Assembly: GCA_944376805.1 (NCBI GenBank)
Contig: CALWDX010000006.1
Span: 30,020-94,019, forward strand
Source of the DNA: an uncultured Clostridia bacterium
Lineage (GTDB): Bacteria > Bacillota > Clostridia > Lachnospirales > CAG-274
DNA length: 64,000 nucleotides
Direction of reading: 5' to 3'
A program made the translations under genes and the position numbers. Shown one piece after another: positions 9,295 through 18,307 of the stretch. The notes beneath the pieces were generated by a model that was not told the DNA's origin, did not search any database, and saw nothing but the letters and a program-made list of their open reading frames with translations. How positions within the stretch are numbered: position 1 is the stretch's first letter; every line of letters starts with the position of its first letter.

Positions 9295-9339
9295 AAAATG
9301 TATTTGTCAAATATAATATTCAAATACATTTTATTTTTC
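9295..9339 (+). terminator. Intrinsic terminator after rny
   Basis: AAAATGTATTTG (9295-9306) and CAAATACATTTT (9321-9332) form a perfect 12-bp stem with a 14-nt loop, followed by ATTTTTC. Confidence 0.75.
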
Positions 9340-9366
9340 TAGGGATATTTAGAAAGTAGGTGTTTT

Positions 9367-10020
9367 ATGAAAAAAGTTGTAATATTTGATTTAGATGGGA
9401 CTTTAGTAGATTCTATAGGTTCAATTGCGAGTGCTTGTAATGAAGCATTGTTAAAAAATGGTCTTAAAGAAAGAAGCATTAATGAGTATAAATATTTTGC
9501 AGGTGATGGAGCTTTAGAACTTGTAAAAAGAGCAGTATATGCTAGTGGTGACACTAGCTATGAAAAACTGGAAAGTGTTTATAATATATATAAAGATATA
9601 TTTGTTAAAGATTGTACTAGAGATGTTGTTCTATTTGAAAATATAAATAATCTTTTAAGTGAGCTTAAAAATAAAGGAATAAAGTTGGCTGTTTTATCAA
9701 ATAAACCACATGAAAGAACATTAGATGTAGTTGATAAAATATTTGGTAAAAATATTTTTGATATAGTAATAGGTTATAAAGATGAAGAAACAAAAAAGCC
9801 AAATCCATATGGAGCTTTATTAATAGCTAAACAATTTAATGTAGAACCAAAAGATTGTATATATGTAGGTGATACAGATACAGATATGCAAACAGGTATA
9901 AATGCAGGTATGTATACAGTTGGGGTTACTTGGGGCTTTAGAGATAAACAAGAACTTATAAATAATAATGCAAGTATTATAATTGATAATCCTATAGATT
10001 TATTAAATTATTTTACATAA
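9367..10020 (+). CDS. HAD-family phosphatase, phosphoglycolate phosphatase-like
   Basis: 217 residues with the HAD motifs in order: DLDGTLVDS (I, nucleophile Asp) at the N-terminus, VLSNKP (II), a lysine in ETKKPNP (III) and YVGDTDTDMQTGINAGM (IV). The small alpha-helical cap between motif I and II is the C1 type found in Gph/PpaX phosphatases. The most likely role is a cytosolic phosphatase for phosphoglycolate or pyrophosphate-like small molecules; substrate specificity cannot be read from the sequence. RBS GTAGGTG lies upstream of ATG 9367. The next gene follows after 34 bases on the same strand. Confidence 0.85.
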   Translation: MKKVVIFDLDGTLVDSIGSIASACNEALLKNGLKERSINEYKYFAGDGALELVKRAVYASGDTSYEKLESVYNIYKDIFVKDCTRDVVLFENINNLLSELKNKGIKLAVLSNKPHERTLDVVDKIFGKNIFDIVIGYKDEETKKPNPYGALLIAKQFNVEPKDCIYVGDTDTDMQTGINAGMYTVGVTWGFRDKQELINNNASIIIDNPIDLLNYFT

Positions 10021-10054
10021 ATTTTAATAAAATAAAAATGAAAGGTGGAAAACA

Positions 10055-12442
10055 ATGAAAAGTATTGTTATAGTTGGTTCAGGTGTAGGTGGATTAACAG
10101 CAGGTGCAAAACTTGCAAAACAAGGATATAATGTTACAGTAATAGAAAAACATTTTGTTGCTGGTGGATATTCTACAAATTTTGTTAGAAAAGCTAAAAC
10201 AGGTGAAAAAGTAACTTTTGATGTATCTTTACATGGAATAGGTGACTTAAATAGCGATAGAAACTTTTATAAACAATTAGATGAAATAGGAGTATTTGAA
10301 AAAGTTAAACCTATTAGAAAAAAAGAAACAGCAACAGTTATGTTTAATAATGGGGAGTTTTTTGATATTCCAGATAGTTTTAAAAAATATAAGCAAGAGC
10401 TTATAAATAAATTTCCAAATGAAAAAATAGGAATAGAAAATTTATTTTGTTTTTTAAAAGTATTTGATGAAGATATGGAAAAAACTGTATGGACTGATAG
10501 GGAAATGCCTAAATACATACATAAATTACAAAATATTACTTTATATGAGTTTTTAAAACAATATATTAATGATGAAAAATGTATTGACCTGTTTTGTTTC
10601 TTATGGTTATATTATGGATTACCTGCAAAAGAATTAAATGCGTATTATTATTTAGCTGCTTGGCTTGGATATCATATAGGTGGAACATACTATATAGAAG
10701 GTGGTTCTGGTGCATTAAGTAAAGCACTTGTTGATATAATAGAAGAAAATGGTGGACATATTGTATTAAAAGAAGAAGTTATAGAAGTAGAAACAAAAAA
10801 TAATAAAATAGTTTCAGTTGTAACAGATAAAGGTAAAAAATTTAAAGCTGATGTATTTATAATAAATGGTTGTGTTGAAAGAGTTCTAGAATGTGTTGAT
10901 AATAATGCATTAGTTATTGATTATATAAGAAATTTAGAGAAAAAAAGTATAGGTTGTAGTTTAACACAATTATATATAGGTACAGATTGTGACCCAACAG
11001 AATTAGGAATTGATAAAGCTGATTTCTTTTTTGATTATGAAGAACCTTCTCAATCTGGTTATGAATATGCAAAACAAGCTAATTATGAGAAAATACATTT
11101 TGGACTTGTAAACTATAATTTATTAGACCCTAACTTAAATAAAAATACAGGATTTATATGTATAACATTAGGTGATTTTGAGGAAAACTGGCCAGAAAGA
11201 AATACAGAAGAATATAAAGCTAAAAAAGAAGAAGTTACAAACATACTTTTAAATAGATTATATAAACATTTTCCTAAAACAGAAGGACATGTTGTTATAA
11301 CAGAACTTGGAACACCAAGGACTATGGAAAGATATACAAATAATAGAGCTGGTGCAGTGTATGGATTTGCACAAGATGTAGAAAATGGTGGTTTTAATAG
11401 ATTATCTGTAAAAACACCTTTTGAAAATGGTTATTTAGCTAGTGCTTGGACACAACCAGGTGGTGGTTATCAAGGAGCAATGTTAGCTGGTATAATTTGT
11501 GGAAATATTATTTTAGATAAATACTCTTTAGAAGAACCTAATTTAAAACAATATGATGTTTTAGAACCTAATATGTTTATGTCAGGTATGATAGAAGACG
11601 CAAATAAAAAATATACAAAAAATGTAGTAGCAAAGTATCTTTTTAATTTTAAAGATATAAATAAAAAATATGTTGTAAAAGTTGATAATGGAAAAGTATT
11701 TTTAGATAAAGATATAAATGATATAGATACTGAAATTATATGTAATTATAAAACTTGGTGTGATGTATCTAATAATAAAATATCAGGCGAAACTGCTTTT
11801 AGAGAAGGTGGTTTAAAAGTTAAAGGAAATATAGATAAATTTAGAATATTAACTAAAATTTTTGAGCCAATAAAAGAAGAAAAACCTGTTATAAGAAAAC
11901 TAGTAAGAGGGGATATAATATTTCCACTAGCATTAGCACCATTTATTTTTTATTGGGCAACTTCTAATTTACATATAGCATATTTAAGTTATGGAAAATA
12001 TTTAATGGTTTCTATTTTTTATACATTATTAGTTATTCCTATATTTAAACCTAAATATGTAAGAAATCAAATTACAAATTTAGAAAAAGTTAATATAATT
12101 ACATTTTCTTTAATGTGGATATTAGATATTATGATGTATAATGAAATATATATTAATTCTTTAGAACTTATATTACCATTAGCATTAATTATATTTGCCT
12201 TTAAAGGTGAAAATATCATATCACAATATACAAAACTTGGATTTGTTGAAAGTGTATCAAAAACAAAATTATTTAATAAAATAAATAGAAATTTATCTTT
12301 AATGTGGGCAGTAATATTTATAGTACAATTTTTAGTTGCTAAAGTATTAATTACTGAACCTACAGGTAGTATAGTTTATATATTAAGTGCTATAGGTGGT
12401 ATAATTTCATTTACCTACCCTAAAAAAGCTATGGGAAATTAA
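10055..12442 (+). CDS. Fusion: CrtI/RetSat-like FAD oxidoreductase + SCP2-like domain + membrane domain
   Basis: 795 residues, far longer than ordinary phytoene-desaturase-like enzymes (about 500). Residues 1-510 form an FAD oxidoreductase: IVIVGSGVGGLTAG dinucleotide motif, VIEKHFVAGGYSTNF, and a C-terminal flavin motif in PGGGYQGAMLAGIICGN. Residues about 520-605 resemble an SCP2 sterol/lipid-carrier fold (FNFKDINKKYVVKV, ALKV-like GGLKVKGNIDKF). Residues about 618-790 hold five or six hydrophobic helices. I infer a membrane-bound redox enzyme acting on an isoprenoid, retinoid-like or other lipid substrate delivered through the SCP2 part. RBS AAAGGTGG precedes the ATG. The domain assignment of the middle part is by eye. 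Confidence 0.75.
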   Translation: MKSIVIVGSGVGGLTAGAKLAKQGYNVTVIEKHFVAGGYSTNFVRKAKTGEKVTFDVSLHGIGDLNSDRNFYKQLDEIGVFEKVKPIRKKETATVMFNNGEFFDIPDSFKKYKQELINKFPNEKIGIENLFCFLKVFDEDMEKTVWTDREMPKYIHKLQNITLYEFLKQYINDEKCIDLFCFLWLYYGLPAKELNAYYYLAAWLGYHIGGTYYIEGGSGALSKALVDIIEENGGHIVLKEEVIEVETKNNKIVSVVTDKGKKFKADVFIINGCVERVLECVDNNALVIDYIRNLEKKSIGCSLTQLYIGTDCDPTELGIDKADFFFDYEEPSQSGYEYAKQANYEKIHFGLVNYNLLDPNLNKNTGFICITLGDFEENWPERNTEEYKAKKEEVTNILLNRLYKHFPKTEGHVVITELGTPRTMERYTNNRAGAVYGFAQDVENGGFNRLSVKTPFENGYLASAWTQPGGGYQGAMLAGIICGNIILDKYSLEEPNLKQYDVLEPNMFMSGMIEDANKKYTKNVVAKYLFNFKDINKKYVVKVDNGKVFLDKDINDIDTEIICNYKTWCDVSNNKISGETAFREGGLKVKGNIDKFRILTKIFEPIKEEKPVIRKLVRGDIIFPLALAPFIFYWATSNLHIAYLSYGKYLMVSIFYTLLVIPIFKPKYVRNQITNLEKVNIITFSLMWILDIMMYNEIYINSLELILPLALIIFAFKGENIISQYTKLGFVESVSKTKLFNKINRNLSLMWAVIFIVQFLVAKVLITEPTGSIVYILSAIGGIISFTYPKKAMGN

Positions 12443-12768
12443 AAAATATCTATATTTTATATATTTTATATATTTTATATAAAAAAATTACAATGAAAAT
12501 AAAAAGTATACTAAAATACTAGTATATAAAAATTAATAAATATGTATTTTTAGTAATACAATTTTTTATAAATAGTTTAGTAAATATAAGTAATATATTA
12601 TATATTTTATCATATTTATAAAAAATAAATGTATATATATAAATTATTATGATTATTTTTTACAATAAATTTTACTTTAAAAAAATTTTATTGAAATTAT
12701 TAACATTTATATATATAATTACTTATAAGTTATATTTTTAGTAAATATTTTAAATTAGGAGGGGTTTT
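12443..12768 (+). other. AT-rich intergenic region before livJ
   Basis: 326 bases with about five short repeats of a TATTTTATA-like unit near 12450-12482 and no credible ORF. It holds the livJ promoter described separately. No clear terminator for the oxidoreductase gene is visible. Confidence 0.5.
12684..12719 (+). promoter_or_regulatory. livJ promoter with overlapping CodY-like box
   Basis: TTGAAA (12691-12696), 17-nt spacer, TATAAT (12714-12719). AATTTTATTGAAATT (12684-12698) overlaps the -35 and matches the CodY consensus AATTTTCWGAAAATT at 12 of 15 positions. CodY repression of branched-chain amino acid uptake is well known in Firmicutes; in such AT-rich DNA the match is only suggestive. 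Confidence 0.5.
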
Positions 12769-13914
12769 ATGAAACTAAAGAAATTTATAGCTTTAGCTAC
12801 AGCAACAGTTATGTCATTATCTATGGTTGCTTGTAGTAATAGTACTAGTGGAAAAGGAAATAATCCCAATAAAATAGTCCTTGGCACAATGGGACCGCTT
12901 ACAGGTAGTAATGCAATTTATGGTATTAGTACAGCTAATGGTATTAAATTAGCAGCAGAACAAAAACAAACAGTATTAGGAAAACCAGTTGAAATTCTAT
13001 CTGTTGATGATAAAGCTGACCAAACAGAAGCAGTTAATGCTTATAATAAATTTGTTAATAATGATGGTGTAGCAGGGGTAGTTGGTGCTACTACAAGTGG
13101 AGCATCACTAAGTGTAGCTATAACTTCTGCAAAATATGGAACACCTATATTAACACCAACAGGTACAGTACCAGAAATCACAACATCTGGTGATAATGTA
13201 TTTAGAGCTTGTTATACAGACCCATTTCAAGGTGAAATAATGGCACAATTTGCTTTTGAAAATTTAGGGCTTAAAAAAGTTGCTATTATGGAAAATATAG
13301 ATTCTTCTTATTCTGAAGGATTAAAGAATAGTTTTATTGCTAAATTTGAAGAATTAGGTGGAGAAATTGTTGCAAGTGAAGGTTATAAAGATTCTGATAA
13401 AGACTTTAAAGCACAGCTTACAAAAATAGCATCAGTTACTCCAGAAGCTTTATTTATTCCAGATTATTATACACAGGCATATTTAATAGCTAGTCAAGCT
13501 AAAGATAGTGGTCTTAAAGATACAATCTTATTAGGTGGTGACGGTTGGGATGGTATGCATACTATTGCACAAGATACTTCCATAGTAGAAAATTCATATT
13601 TCTGTAGTCATTTTTCTTTAGAAGACCAAGATCCAGTTGTACAAGATTTTATTAATACATATAAAACAAAATATGGTGAAAATCCTACTGCTTTTTCTGC
13701 TTTAGGTTATGATGCAGCTAACATTATGATGAATGCAATAGAAACAGCAGGTAGTACAGATTCTAAAGCTATTGTTGAAGCTATTAAAAATACACAATAT
13801 CAAGGCGTTACTGGAAATATTAAGTTTGATGAAAATGGCGACCCTATAAAAGGTGTATCTATTATTCAAATACAAGATGGACAATATAAATTATTTGATA
13901 AAATAGAAAAATAA
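12769..13914 (+). CDS. livJ: Branched-chain amino acid ABC transporter, substrate-binding lipoprotein
   Basis: 381 residues with a lipoprotein signal: MKLKKF, hydrophobic core, lipobox SMVAC with the acylated cysteine at residue 22, then a Ser/Gly/Asn linker. The mature part shows the LivJ periplasmic-binding fold type I: LGTMGPLTGSNAIYG at its start, GVVGATTSGASLSVA for ligand binding, FRACYTDPFQGEIMAQF. Role: extracellular capture of leucine, isoleucine, valine or a related amino acid and delivery to LivHMGF. GGAGGGG ribosome-binding site. A strong hairpin follows the gene, so livJ is probably made in excess over the membrane parts. Confidence 0.93.
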   Translation: MKLKKFIALATATVMSLSMVACSNSTSGKGNNPNKIVLGTMGPLTGSNAIYGISTANGIKLAAEQKQTVLGKPVEILSVDDKADQTEAVNAYNKFVNNDGVAGVVGATTSGASLSVAITSAKYGTPILTPTGTVPEITTSGDNVFRACYTDPFQGEIMAQFAFENLGLKKVAIMENIDSSYSEGLKNSFIAKFEELGGEIVASEGYKDSDKDFKAQLTKIASVTPEALFIPDYYTQAYLIASQAKDSGLKDTILLGGDGWDGMHTIAQDTSIVENSYFCSHFSLEDQDPVVQDFINTYKTKYGENPTAFSALGYDAANIMMNAIETAGSTDSKAIVEAIKNTQYQGVTGNIKFDENGDPIKGVSIIQIQDGQYKLFDKIEK

Positions 13915-13920
13915 AATATT

Positions 13921-13955
13921 AAATTAAGGGAGATGTTATCTCCCTTAATTTTTAT
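13921..13955 (+). terminator. Partial terminator between livJ and livH
   Basis: AAATTAAGGGAGA (13921-13933) pairs perfectly over 13 bp with TCTCCCTTAATTT (13939-13951), 5-nt loop, followed by T-rich sequence. With livH only 33 bases further and no promoter visible between, this probably attenuates read-through. Confidence 0.8.
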
Positions 13956-13987
13956 AAATATATAATATTAAAGTAAGGAGTTGGAGT

Positions 13988-14857
13988 ATGGACTTTTTTA
14001 ATCAATTAATAAATGGTATAAGTATAGGAAGTGTTTATGCCCTTGTAGCTCTTGGCTATACTATGGTTTATGGTATTGTAAAGCTTATAAATTTTGCTCA
14101 TGGTGATATAATAATGCTTGGCTCATATTTTATATTAATATTAACTAAAAGTATGGGTATGCCTTTTTGGTTATCTGTAATAGCATCTATGTTATTTTGT
14201 GCAATTTTTGGTGTATTAATAGAAAAAATTGCTTATAAGCCACTTAGAAAAGCCCCAAGAATATCAGCACTTATAACGGCAATAGGTGTAAGTATATTAT
14301 TACAAAATATAGTTACATTAATAAAACCAGACCCTATGCCATTTCCTAATGCTTTAACAGGTAGTGTTAGATTTTTAGGTATAGATATAGGTTATGTAAA
14401 TATTATTACTATTATTATATCTTTTGGGCTTATGATTATTTTAAATTTATTTATTAAATATACAAAAGCAGGTAAAGCTATGAGAGCAGTATCTGAAGAT
14501 GAAGGTGCATCTACATTAATGGGGATTAATGTAAATAATACAATAGCTTTAACATTTGCTATAGGTTCAGCACTTGCAGCAGTTGGTGGTGGTTTATATG
14601 GTGTATCTTATAAACTTATAGAACCAACAATTGGTTCAGTTTTTGGACTTAAAGCGTTTATTGCAGCAGTAATAGGTGGTATAGGAACAATACCCGGTGC
14701 AGTAATAGGTGGTTTAATAATGGGACTTGTAGAAACTTTTACAAAAGCATACATATCAACAAATCTTACAGATGTAATTGTTTTTGCTGTTCTTATAATA
14801 ATACTTCTTGTTAAACCAGCAGGGTTACTTGGTAAAAATGTTAAAGAGAAAGTGTAG
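13988..14857 (+). CDS. livH: Branched-chain amino acid ABC transporter permease LivH
   Basis: 289 residues with about eight hydrophobic helices. MDFFNQLINGISIGSVYALV and YGIVKLINFAHGDIIMLGSY are typical LivH openings, and the EAA-like coupling region appears as YTKAGKAMRAVSED. The C-terminus VKPAGLLGKNVKEKV also fits. Role: one half of the heterodimeric membrane channel of the importer, with LivM. AAGGAG lies 7 bases upstream of the ATG; the stop is followed at once by the ribosome-binding site of livM. Confidence 0.93.
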   Translation: MDFFNQLINGISIGSVYALVALGYTMVYGIVKLINFAHGDIIMLGSYFILILTKSMGMPFWLSVIASMLFCAIFGVLIEKIAYKPLRKAPRISALITAIGVSILLQNIVTLIKPDPMPFPNALTGSVRFLGIDIGYVNIITIIISFGLMIILNLFIKYTKAGKAMRAVSEDEGASTLMGINVNNTIALTFAIGSALAAVGGGLYGVSYKLIEPTIGSVFGLKAFIAAVIGGIGTIPGAVIGGLIMGLVETFTKAYISTNLTDVIVFAVLIIILLVKPAGLLGKNVKEKV

Positions 14858-14866
14858 GTGTGTTAT

Positions 14867-15823
14867 TTGAAGAAATTTAGTAATTATTTTGTTAATATTA
14901 TTTGTGTTTTATTATTATATGGTATAATATTTTCTTTAATAAGCACAGGAGTACTTAACAATTATTATCAAGGTATATTAGTGCTTATAATGATTAGTAT
15001 AATACTTTCGGTTAGTCTTAACCTTGTTACAGGCTTTTTAGGTCAACTTACTTTAGGTCACGCAGGTTTTATGGCTGTTGGTGCATATACTTCAGCTATT
15101 TTTACAAAATATGTAGATTTACCAGCAGGTGTAGAATTTTTAATAGCTTTAATATTATCAGGACTTTTAGCAGCTGTTTTTGGTATTATAATAGGTATAC
15201 CAGCATTAAGACTTAGAGGTGATTATATAGCTATATTAACACTTGGTTTTGGTGAAATGATAAGAGGGCTTATTGTATATTTTTCAAATATAACAGGTGG
15301 TGCTAAAGGTTTTATAGGTATAGACTATTATTCTAATTTTACAATAGTATTTATTATAACAGTTTTAACTATATACATATTAAATGCTCTTATTAATTCA
15401 AGACACGGTAGAGCTATACTTTCTATTAGAGAAGATGAAATAGCAGCAGAAGCATCTGGTATAAATACAGTTTATTATAAAATATTTGCTTTTTCTGTAT
15501 CAGCATTTTTTGCAGGTATTGCAGGTAGTTTATTTGCACATTATCAAATGGTATTAGACCCAGTAAAATTTAATTACAATTATTCTATTGAAATTTTAAT
15601 AATGGTTGTTTTAGGTGGTATGGGAAGTATGACAGGCTCAATTATAGCTACAATAGTATTAGTTGCTATACCTCAAATATTAATAGAATTTTCACAATAT
15701 AGGATGCTTATATATTCTTTATTGTTAATAATTATAATGATATTTAAACCATCAGGTTTATTTGGTAGATACGAATTTTCTATGACTAGATTAATAAATA
15801 AAATTATAAATAAAAATAAATAA
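14867..15823 (+). CDS. livM: Branched-chain amino acid ABC transporter permease LivM
   Basis: Start placed at TTG 14867, six bases after AGGTG at 14856-14860; the GTG at 14858 is part of that site. This gives 318 residues starting MKKFSNYFVN. About nine membrane helices, with family segments LVTGFLGQLTLGHAGFMAVG, LRLRGDYIAILTLGFGEMIR and the coupling loop RHGRAILSIREDEIAAEASG. Role: second channel subunit of the branched-chain amino acid importer. It overlaps neither neighbour, but livH ends 9 bases before the chosen start. Confidence 0.92.
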   Translation: MKKFSNYFVNIICVLLLYGIIFSLISTGVLNNYYQGILVLIMISIILSVSLNLVTGFLGQLTLGHAGFMAVGAYTSAIFTKYVDLPAGVEFLIALILSGLLAAVFGIIIGIPALRLRGDYIAILTLGFGEMIRGLIVYFSNITGGAKGFIGIDYYSNFTIVFIITVLTIYILNALINSRHGRAILSIREDEIAAEASGINTVYYKIFAFSVSAFFAGIAGSLFAHYQMVLDPVKFNYNYSIEILIMVVLGGMGSMTGSIIATIVLVAIPQILIEFSQYRMLIYSLLLIIIMIFKPSGLFGRYEFSMTRLINKIINKNK

Positions 15824-15840
15824 GAAAGGAGGAATAAAAA

Positions 15841-16599
15841 ATGTCTTTATTAAAAGCAACTGGTTTAGGTATAACTTTTGGTGGATTAAAAGCTGTATCA
15901 GATGTAGATTTTGATATAAAAGAAGGCGAGTTAGTAGGACTTATAGGACCTAATGGAGCAGGTAAAACAACTTTTTTTAACCTTTTAACAGGAGTATATC
16001 AACCAACAGAAGGTGATATACAATTTAATGGTAAAAGTATTTTAGGTAATAAACCATATCAAATAAATAATTTAGGTATATCTAGAACGTTTCAAAATAT
16101 AAGACTTTTTAAAGATTTATCTGTATTAGATAATGTAAAAATAGCTTATAATTCAAATATGAAATATAGTGCATTTGCAGGTATATTTAGACTTCCTAAA
16201 TATTTTAAAGAAGAAAAAGAAGCAGATGAAAAAGCTATTGAACTTTTAAAAGTTTTTGATTTAGAAGGACTTATACACGAAAAAGCTTCTAATCTTCCTT
16301 ATGGTAAACAAAGAAAACTTGAAATAGCTAGAGCTTTAGCAAGTAACCCTAAATTACTTCTTTTAGATGAACCAGCAGCAGGTATGAACCCAAGTGAAAC
16401 AGCTGAACTTATGGATACAATAGCTATTATAAGAAAAAACTTTAATACAGCTATTTTATTAATTGAGCACGATATGGGGCTTGTTATGGGAATATGTGAA
16501 CGTTTATTTGTTTTAGAATATGGTATGTTAATAGCTAGTGGTGACCCACAAGAAGTTATAAATAATCCTAGAGTTGTAGCAGCTTATTTAGGTGATTAA
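15841..16599 (+). CDS. livG: Branched-chain amino acid ABC transporter ATPase LivG
   Basis: 252 residues with a complete ABC ATPase: Walker A GPNGAGKTT near residue 36, Q-loop SRTFQNIRLF, a signature region in NLPYGKQRKLEIARALA (the LSGGQ position reads LPYGK, as usual for LivG), Walker B LLLLDEPAAGMNPSE and the switch histidine IEHDMG. The AAGMN after Walker B is a LivG hallmark. Role: one of the two cytosolic motors that drive amino acid import. AGGAGG eight bases before the ATG. Confidence 0.94.
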   Translation: MSLLKATGLGITFGGLKAVSDVDFDIKEGELVGLIGPNGAGKTTFFNLLTGVYQPTEGDIQFNGKSILGNKPYQINNLGISRTFQNIRLFKDLSVLDNVKIAYNSNMKYSAFAGIFRLPKYFKEEKEADEKAIELLKVFDLEGLIHEKASNLPYGKQRKLEIARALASNPKLLLLDEPAAGMNPSETAELMDTIAIIRKNFNTAILLIEHDMGLVMGICERLFVLEYGMLIASGDPQEVINNPRVVAAYLGD

Positions 16600-16612
16600 A
16601 AGAGGTGAAATG

Positions 16613-17317
16613 ATGTTAAAAGTAAATGATTTACAAGTTTATTATGGTGCAATACATGCTATTAAAGGTATAACTTTTGAAGTAAATGAAGGTGAAGTAG
16701 TTTCTTTAATAGGTGCAAATGGAGCAGGTAAAACTACTACTTTACACGCAGTTTCAGGTCTTTTAAAAGCTACAAGTGGTGAAGTTAGTTTTTTATCTAA
16801 TAAAATAGATAATCTTTCAGCAGATAAAATAGTAAGAAGAGGTATTGCTCATGTTCCAGAAGGTAGAAGAGTTTTTGCACAATTATCTGTACAAGAAAAT
16901 TTAGAATTAGGGGCGTTTTTAGTTAAAGATAAAAACTTTATAAAAAATGAATATGAAAGAGTTTTAACACTTTTTCCAAGACTTAAAGAAAGATTAAAAC
17001 AAATGGCAGGTACTTTATCTGGTGGGGAACAACAAATGCTTGCAATAGGCAGAGCTTTAATGAGTAATCCTAAAATGCTTTTAATGGACGAACCATCTAT
17101 GGGACTTGCCCCTATTCTTGTAAAAGAAATATTTGAAATAATAAAAGAATGTAATAAACAAGGTATGACTATTTTATTAGTAGAACAAAATGCTAAAATG
17201 GCTCTTAATATATCACATAGAGCTTATGTTTTAGAAACAGGTAAAATTGTTATGTCTGATGATGCTAAAAATCTTTTAGGTAATGAAGAAGTTAAAAAAG
17301 CTTACTTAGGGGGCTAA
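16613..17317 (+). CDS. livF: Branched-chain amino acid ABC transporter ATPase LivF
   Basis: Start placed at the second ATG of an ATGATG pair (16613), five bases behind AGAGGTG; this gives MLKVNDLQVYYGAIHAIKG, the normal LivF start at 234 residues. An upstream in-frame GTG at 16592 lies inside livG. Walker A GANGAGKTTT, signature LSGGEQQM, Walker B LLMDEPSMGLAP and the LLVEQN switch are all present; the MDEPSMGLAP and VEQN forms distinguish LivF from LivG. Role: second ATPase of the importer. It is followed after 2 bases by the nitrilase-family gene. Confidence 0.94.
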   Translation: MLKVNDLQVYYGAIHAIKGITFEVNEGEVVSLIGANGAGKTTTLHAVSGLLKATSGEVSFLSNKIDNLSADKIVRRGIAHVPEGRRVFAQLSVQENLELGAFLVKDKNFIKNEYERVLTLFPRLKERLKQMAGTLSGGEQQMLAIGRALMSNPKMLLMDEPSMGLAPILVKEIFEIIKECNKQGMTILLVEQNAKMALNISHRAYVLETGKIVMSDDAKNLLGNEEVKKAYLGG

Positions 17318-17319
17318 AA

Positions 17320-18144
17320 ATGAAAATAGCAGTTGTACAAAAAAGCTCTTATAATTTAGATTATAATAAAAATATTGAAATAGGTATAAATTCTGTTAAA
17401 GAAGCTAAAACTTTAGGGGCAGATATAGTTTTATTTCCTGAATGTTTTATAACAGGATATACATTACCTATAACTAAAGAACAAGCTATAGCAGATGATA
17501 GTGATTATATTAAAGTATTTTGTAATATAGCAAAAAAATTAAATATAGGTATTGTAATAACTGCTTTTACAAAGGGAGAAGAAAAAGCTCAAAATAGTGC
17601 TTTTCTTATAGATAAAACTGGTAATATACTTATGAAATACATAAAAGTACATACTTGTGATTTTGCAGATGAAAAATGTCTTGAAAGTGGTAAAGAATTT
17701 AAAGTTTGTGAGTTTGATGGTGTTAAAATTGGTATTATGATTTGTTATGATAGAGAATATCCAGAAAGTGCAAGAATGCTTATGTTAAAAGGAGCAGAAA
17801 TTGTATTAGTACCTAATAATTGTCAAGGTATGAAACCACGATTAAATGTTTTACAAACAAGAGCCTATGAAAATATGTTTGGTGTTGTTATGGCTAATCC
17901 ACCATATGAAAATGCAGGTAATTCTTGTGCATTTAGTCCTATAGCTTGGGATGAAGATGGAAATTGTACTAATATGGAAATTTTTGTAGCTGATGAATTC
18001 AGTGAAAAAATATATATAGCAGATTATAATATAGAAGAACTTAGAACTTACAGAAATAGTGAAATGATGGGTAATACTTTTAGAAAAGTAGATGCTTATG
18101 ATGGTTTATTGTCAAAAGAAATAAAAGAGCCTTTTATAAGATAA
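17320..18144 (+). CDS. Carbon-nitrogen hydrolase (nitrilase superfamily amidase)
   Basis: 274 residues carrying the superfamily catalytic triad: Glu41 in FPECFITGY, Lys109 in YIKVHTCDF and Cys142 in IMICYDREYPES. Family role: hydrolysis of an amide or N-carbamoyl bond in the cytosol. It is the last gene of the liv operon, two bases after livF and before a terminator, so it is very likely co-expressed with the importer. This suggests that the transporter brings in an amide or N-acylated amino acid (or the enzyme releases one), which is inference. Omega-amidase or N-carbamoyl hydrolase roles are alternatives. Confidence 0.85.
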   Translation: MKIAVVQKSSYNLDYNKNIEIGINSVKEAKTLGADIVLFPECFITGYTLPITKEQAIADDSDYIKVFCNIAKKLNIGIVITAFTKGEEKAQNSAFLIDKTGNILMKYIKVHTCDFADEKCLESGKEFKVCEFDGVKIGIMICYDREYPESARMLMLKGAEIVLVPNNCQGMKPRLNVLQTRAYENMFGVVMANPPYENAGNSCAFSPIAWDEDGNCTNMEIFVADEFSEKIYIADYNIEELRTYRNSEMMGNTFRKVDAYDGLLSKEIKEPFIR

Positions 18145-18152
18145 ATAGAAAG

Positions 18153-18177
18153 GATAGGTTTATACCTATCTTTTTTA
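18153..18177 (+). terminator. Terminator of the liv operon
   Basis: GATAGGT (18153-18159) pairs with ACCTATC (18164-18170), 4-nt loop, followed by TTTTTT. Its T-run abuts the -35 box of the next promoter. Confidence 0.75.
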
Positions 18178-18206
18178 TTGACAATTTTTTTATTAAAGGT
18201 TATTAT
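18178..18206 (+). promoter_or_regulatory. Consensus promoter of the ABC-F gene
   Basis: TTGACA (18178-18183), exactly 17 nt, TATTAT (18201-18206). Transcription would start near 18213, giving a leader of about 95 nt. Confidence 0.75.
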
Positions 18207-18253
18207 ATAAATAATACAAATTTAAAATACCAACAAATTAGGAGGTGATTCCA

Positions 18254-18280
18254 TTGAAAATAATAGCAATCTTAAAATAA
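18254..18280 (+). CDS. Leader peptide MKIIAILK upstream of the ABC-F gene
   Basis: Eight codons from TTG 18254 to TAA 18278-18280, preceded by AGGAGGTGATT (18240-18250), nearly a full complement of the 16S rRNA 3' end and far stronger than the site of the main gene. It ends 27 bases before the ABC-F start. Short SD-led ORFs before ABC-F resistance genes commonly sense ribosome stalling by antibiotics. ACCAAC (18229-18234) can pair with GTTGGT (18293-18298), which overlaps the main gene's ribosome-binding site. Confidence 0.5.
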   Translation: MKIIAILK

Positions 18281-18307
18281 TTTTATTATAGGGTTGGTGA
18301 TGTAATA

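Noticed and set aside
12443..12490. Possible CRISPR-like repeats
   Set aside because: The repeats are short, contiguous TATTTTATA units without spacers; simple AT sequence.
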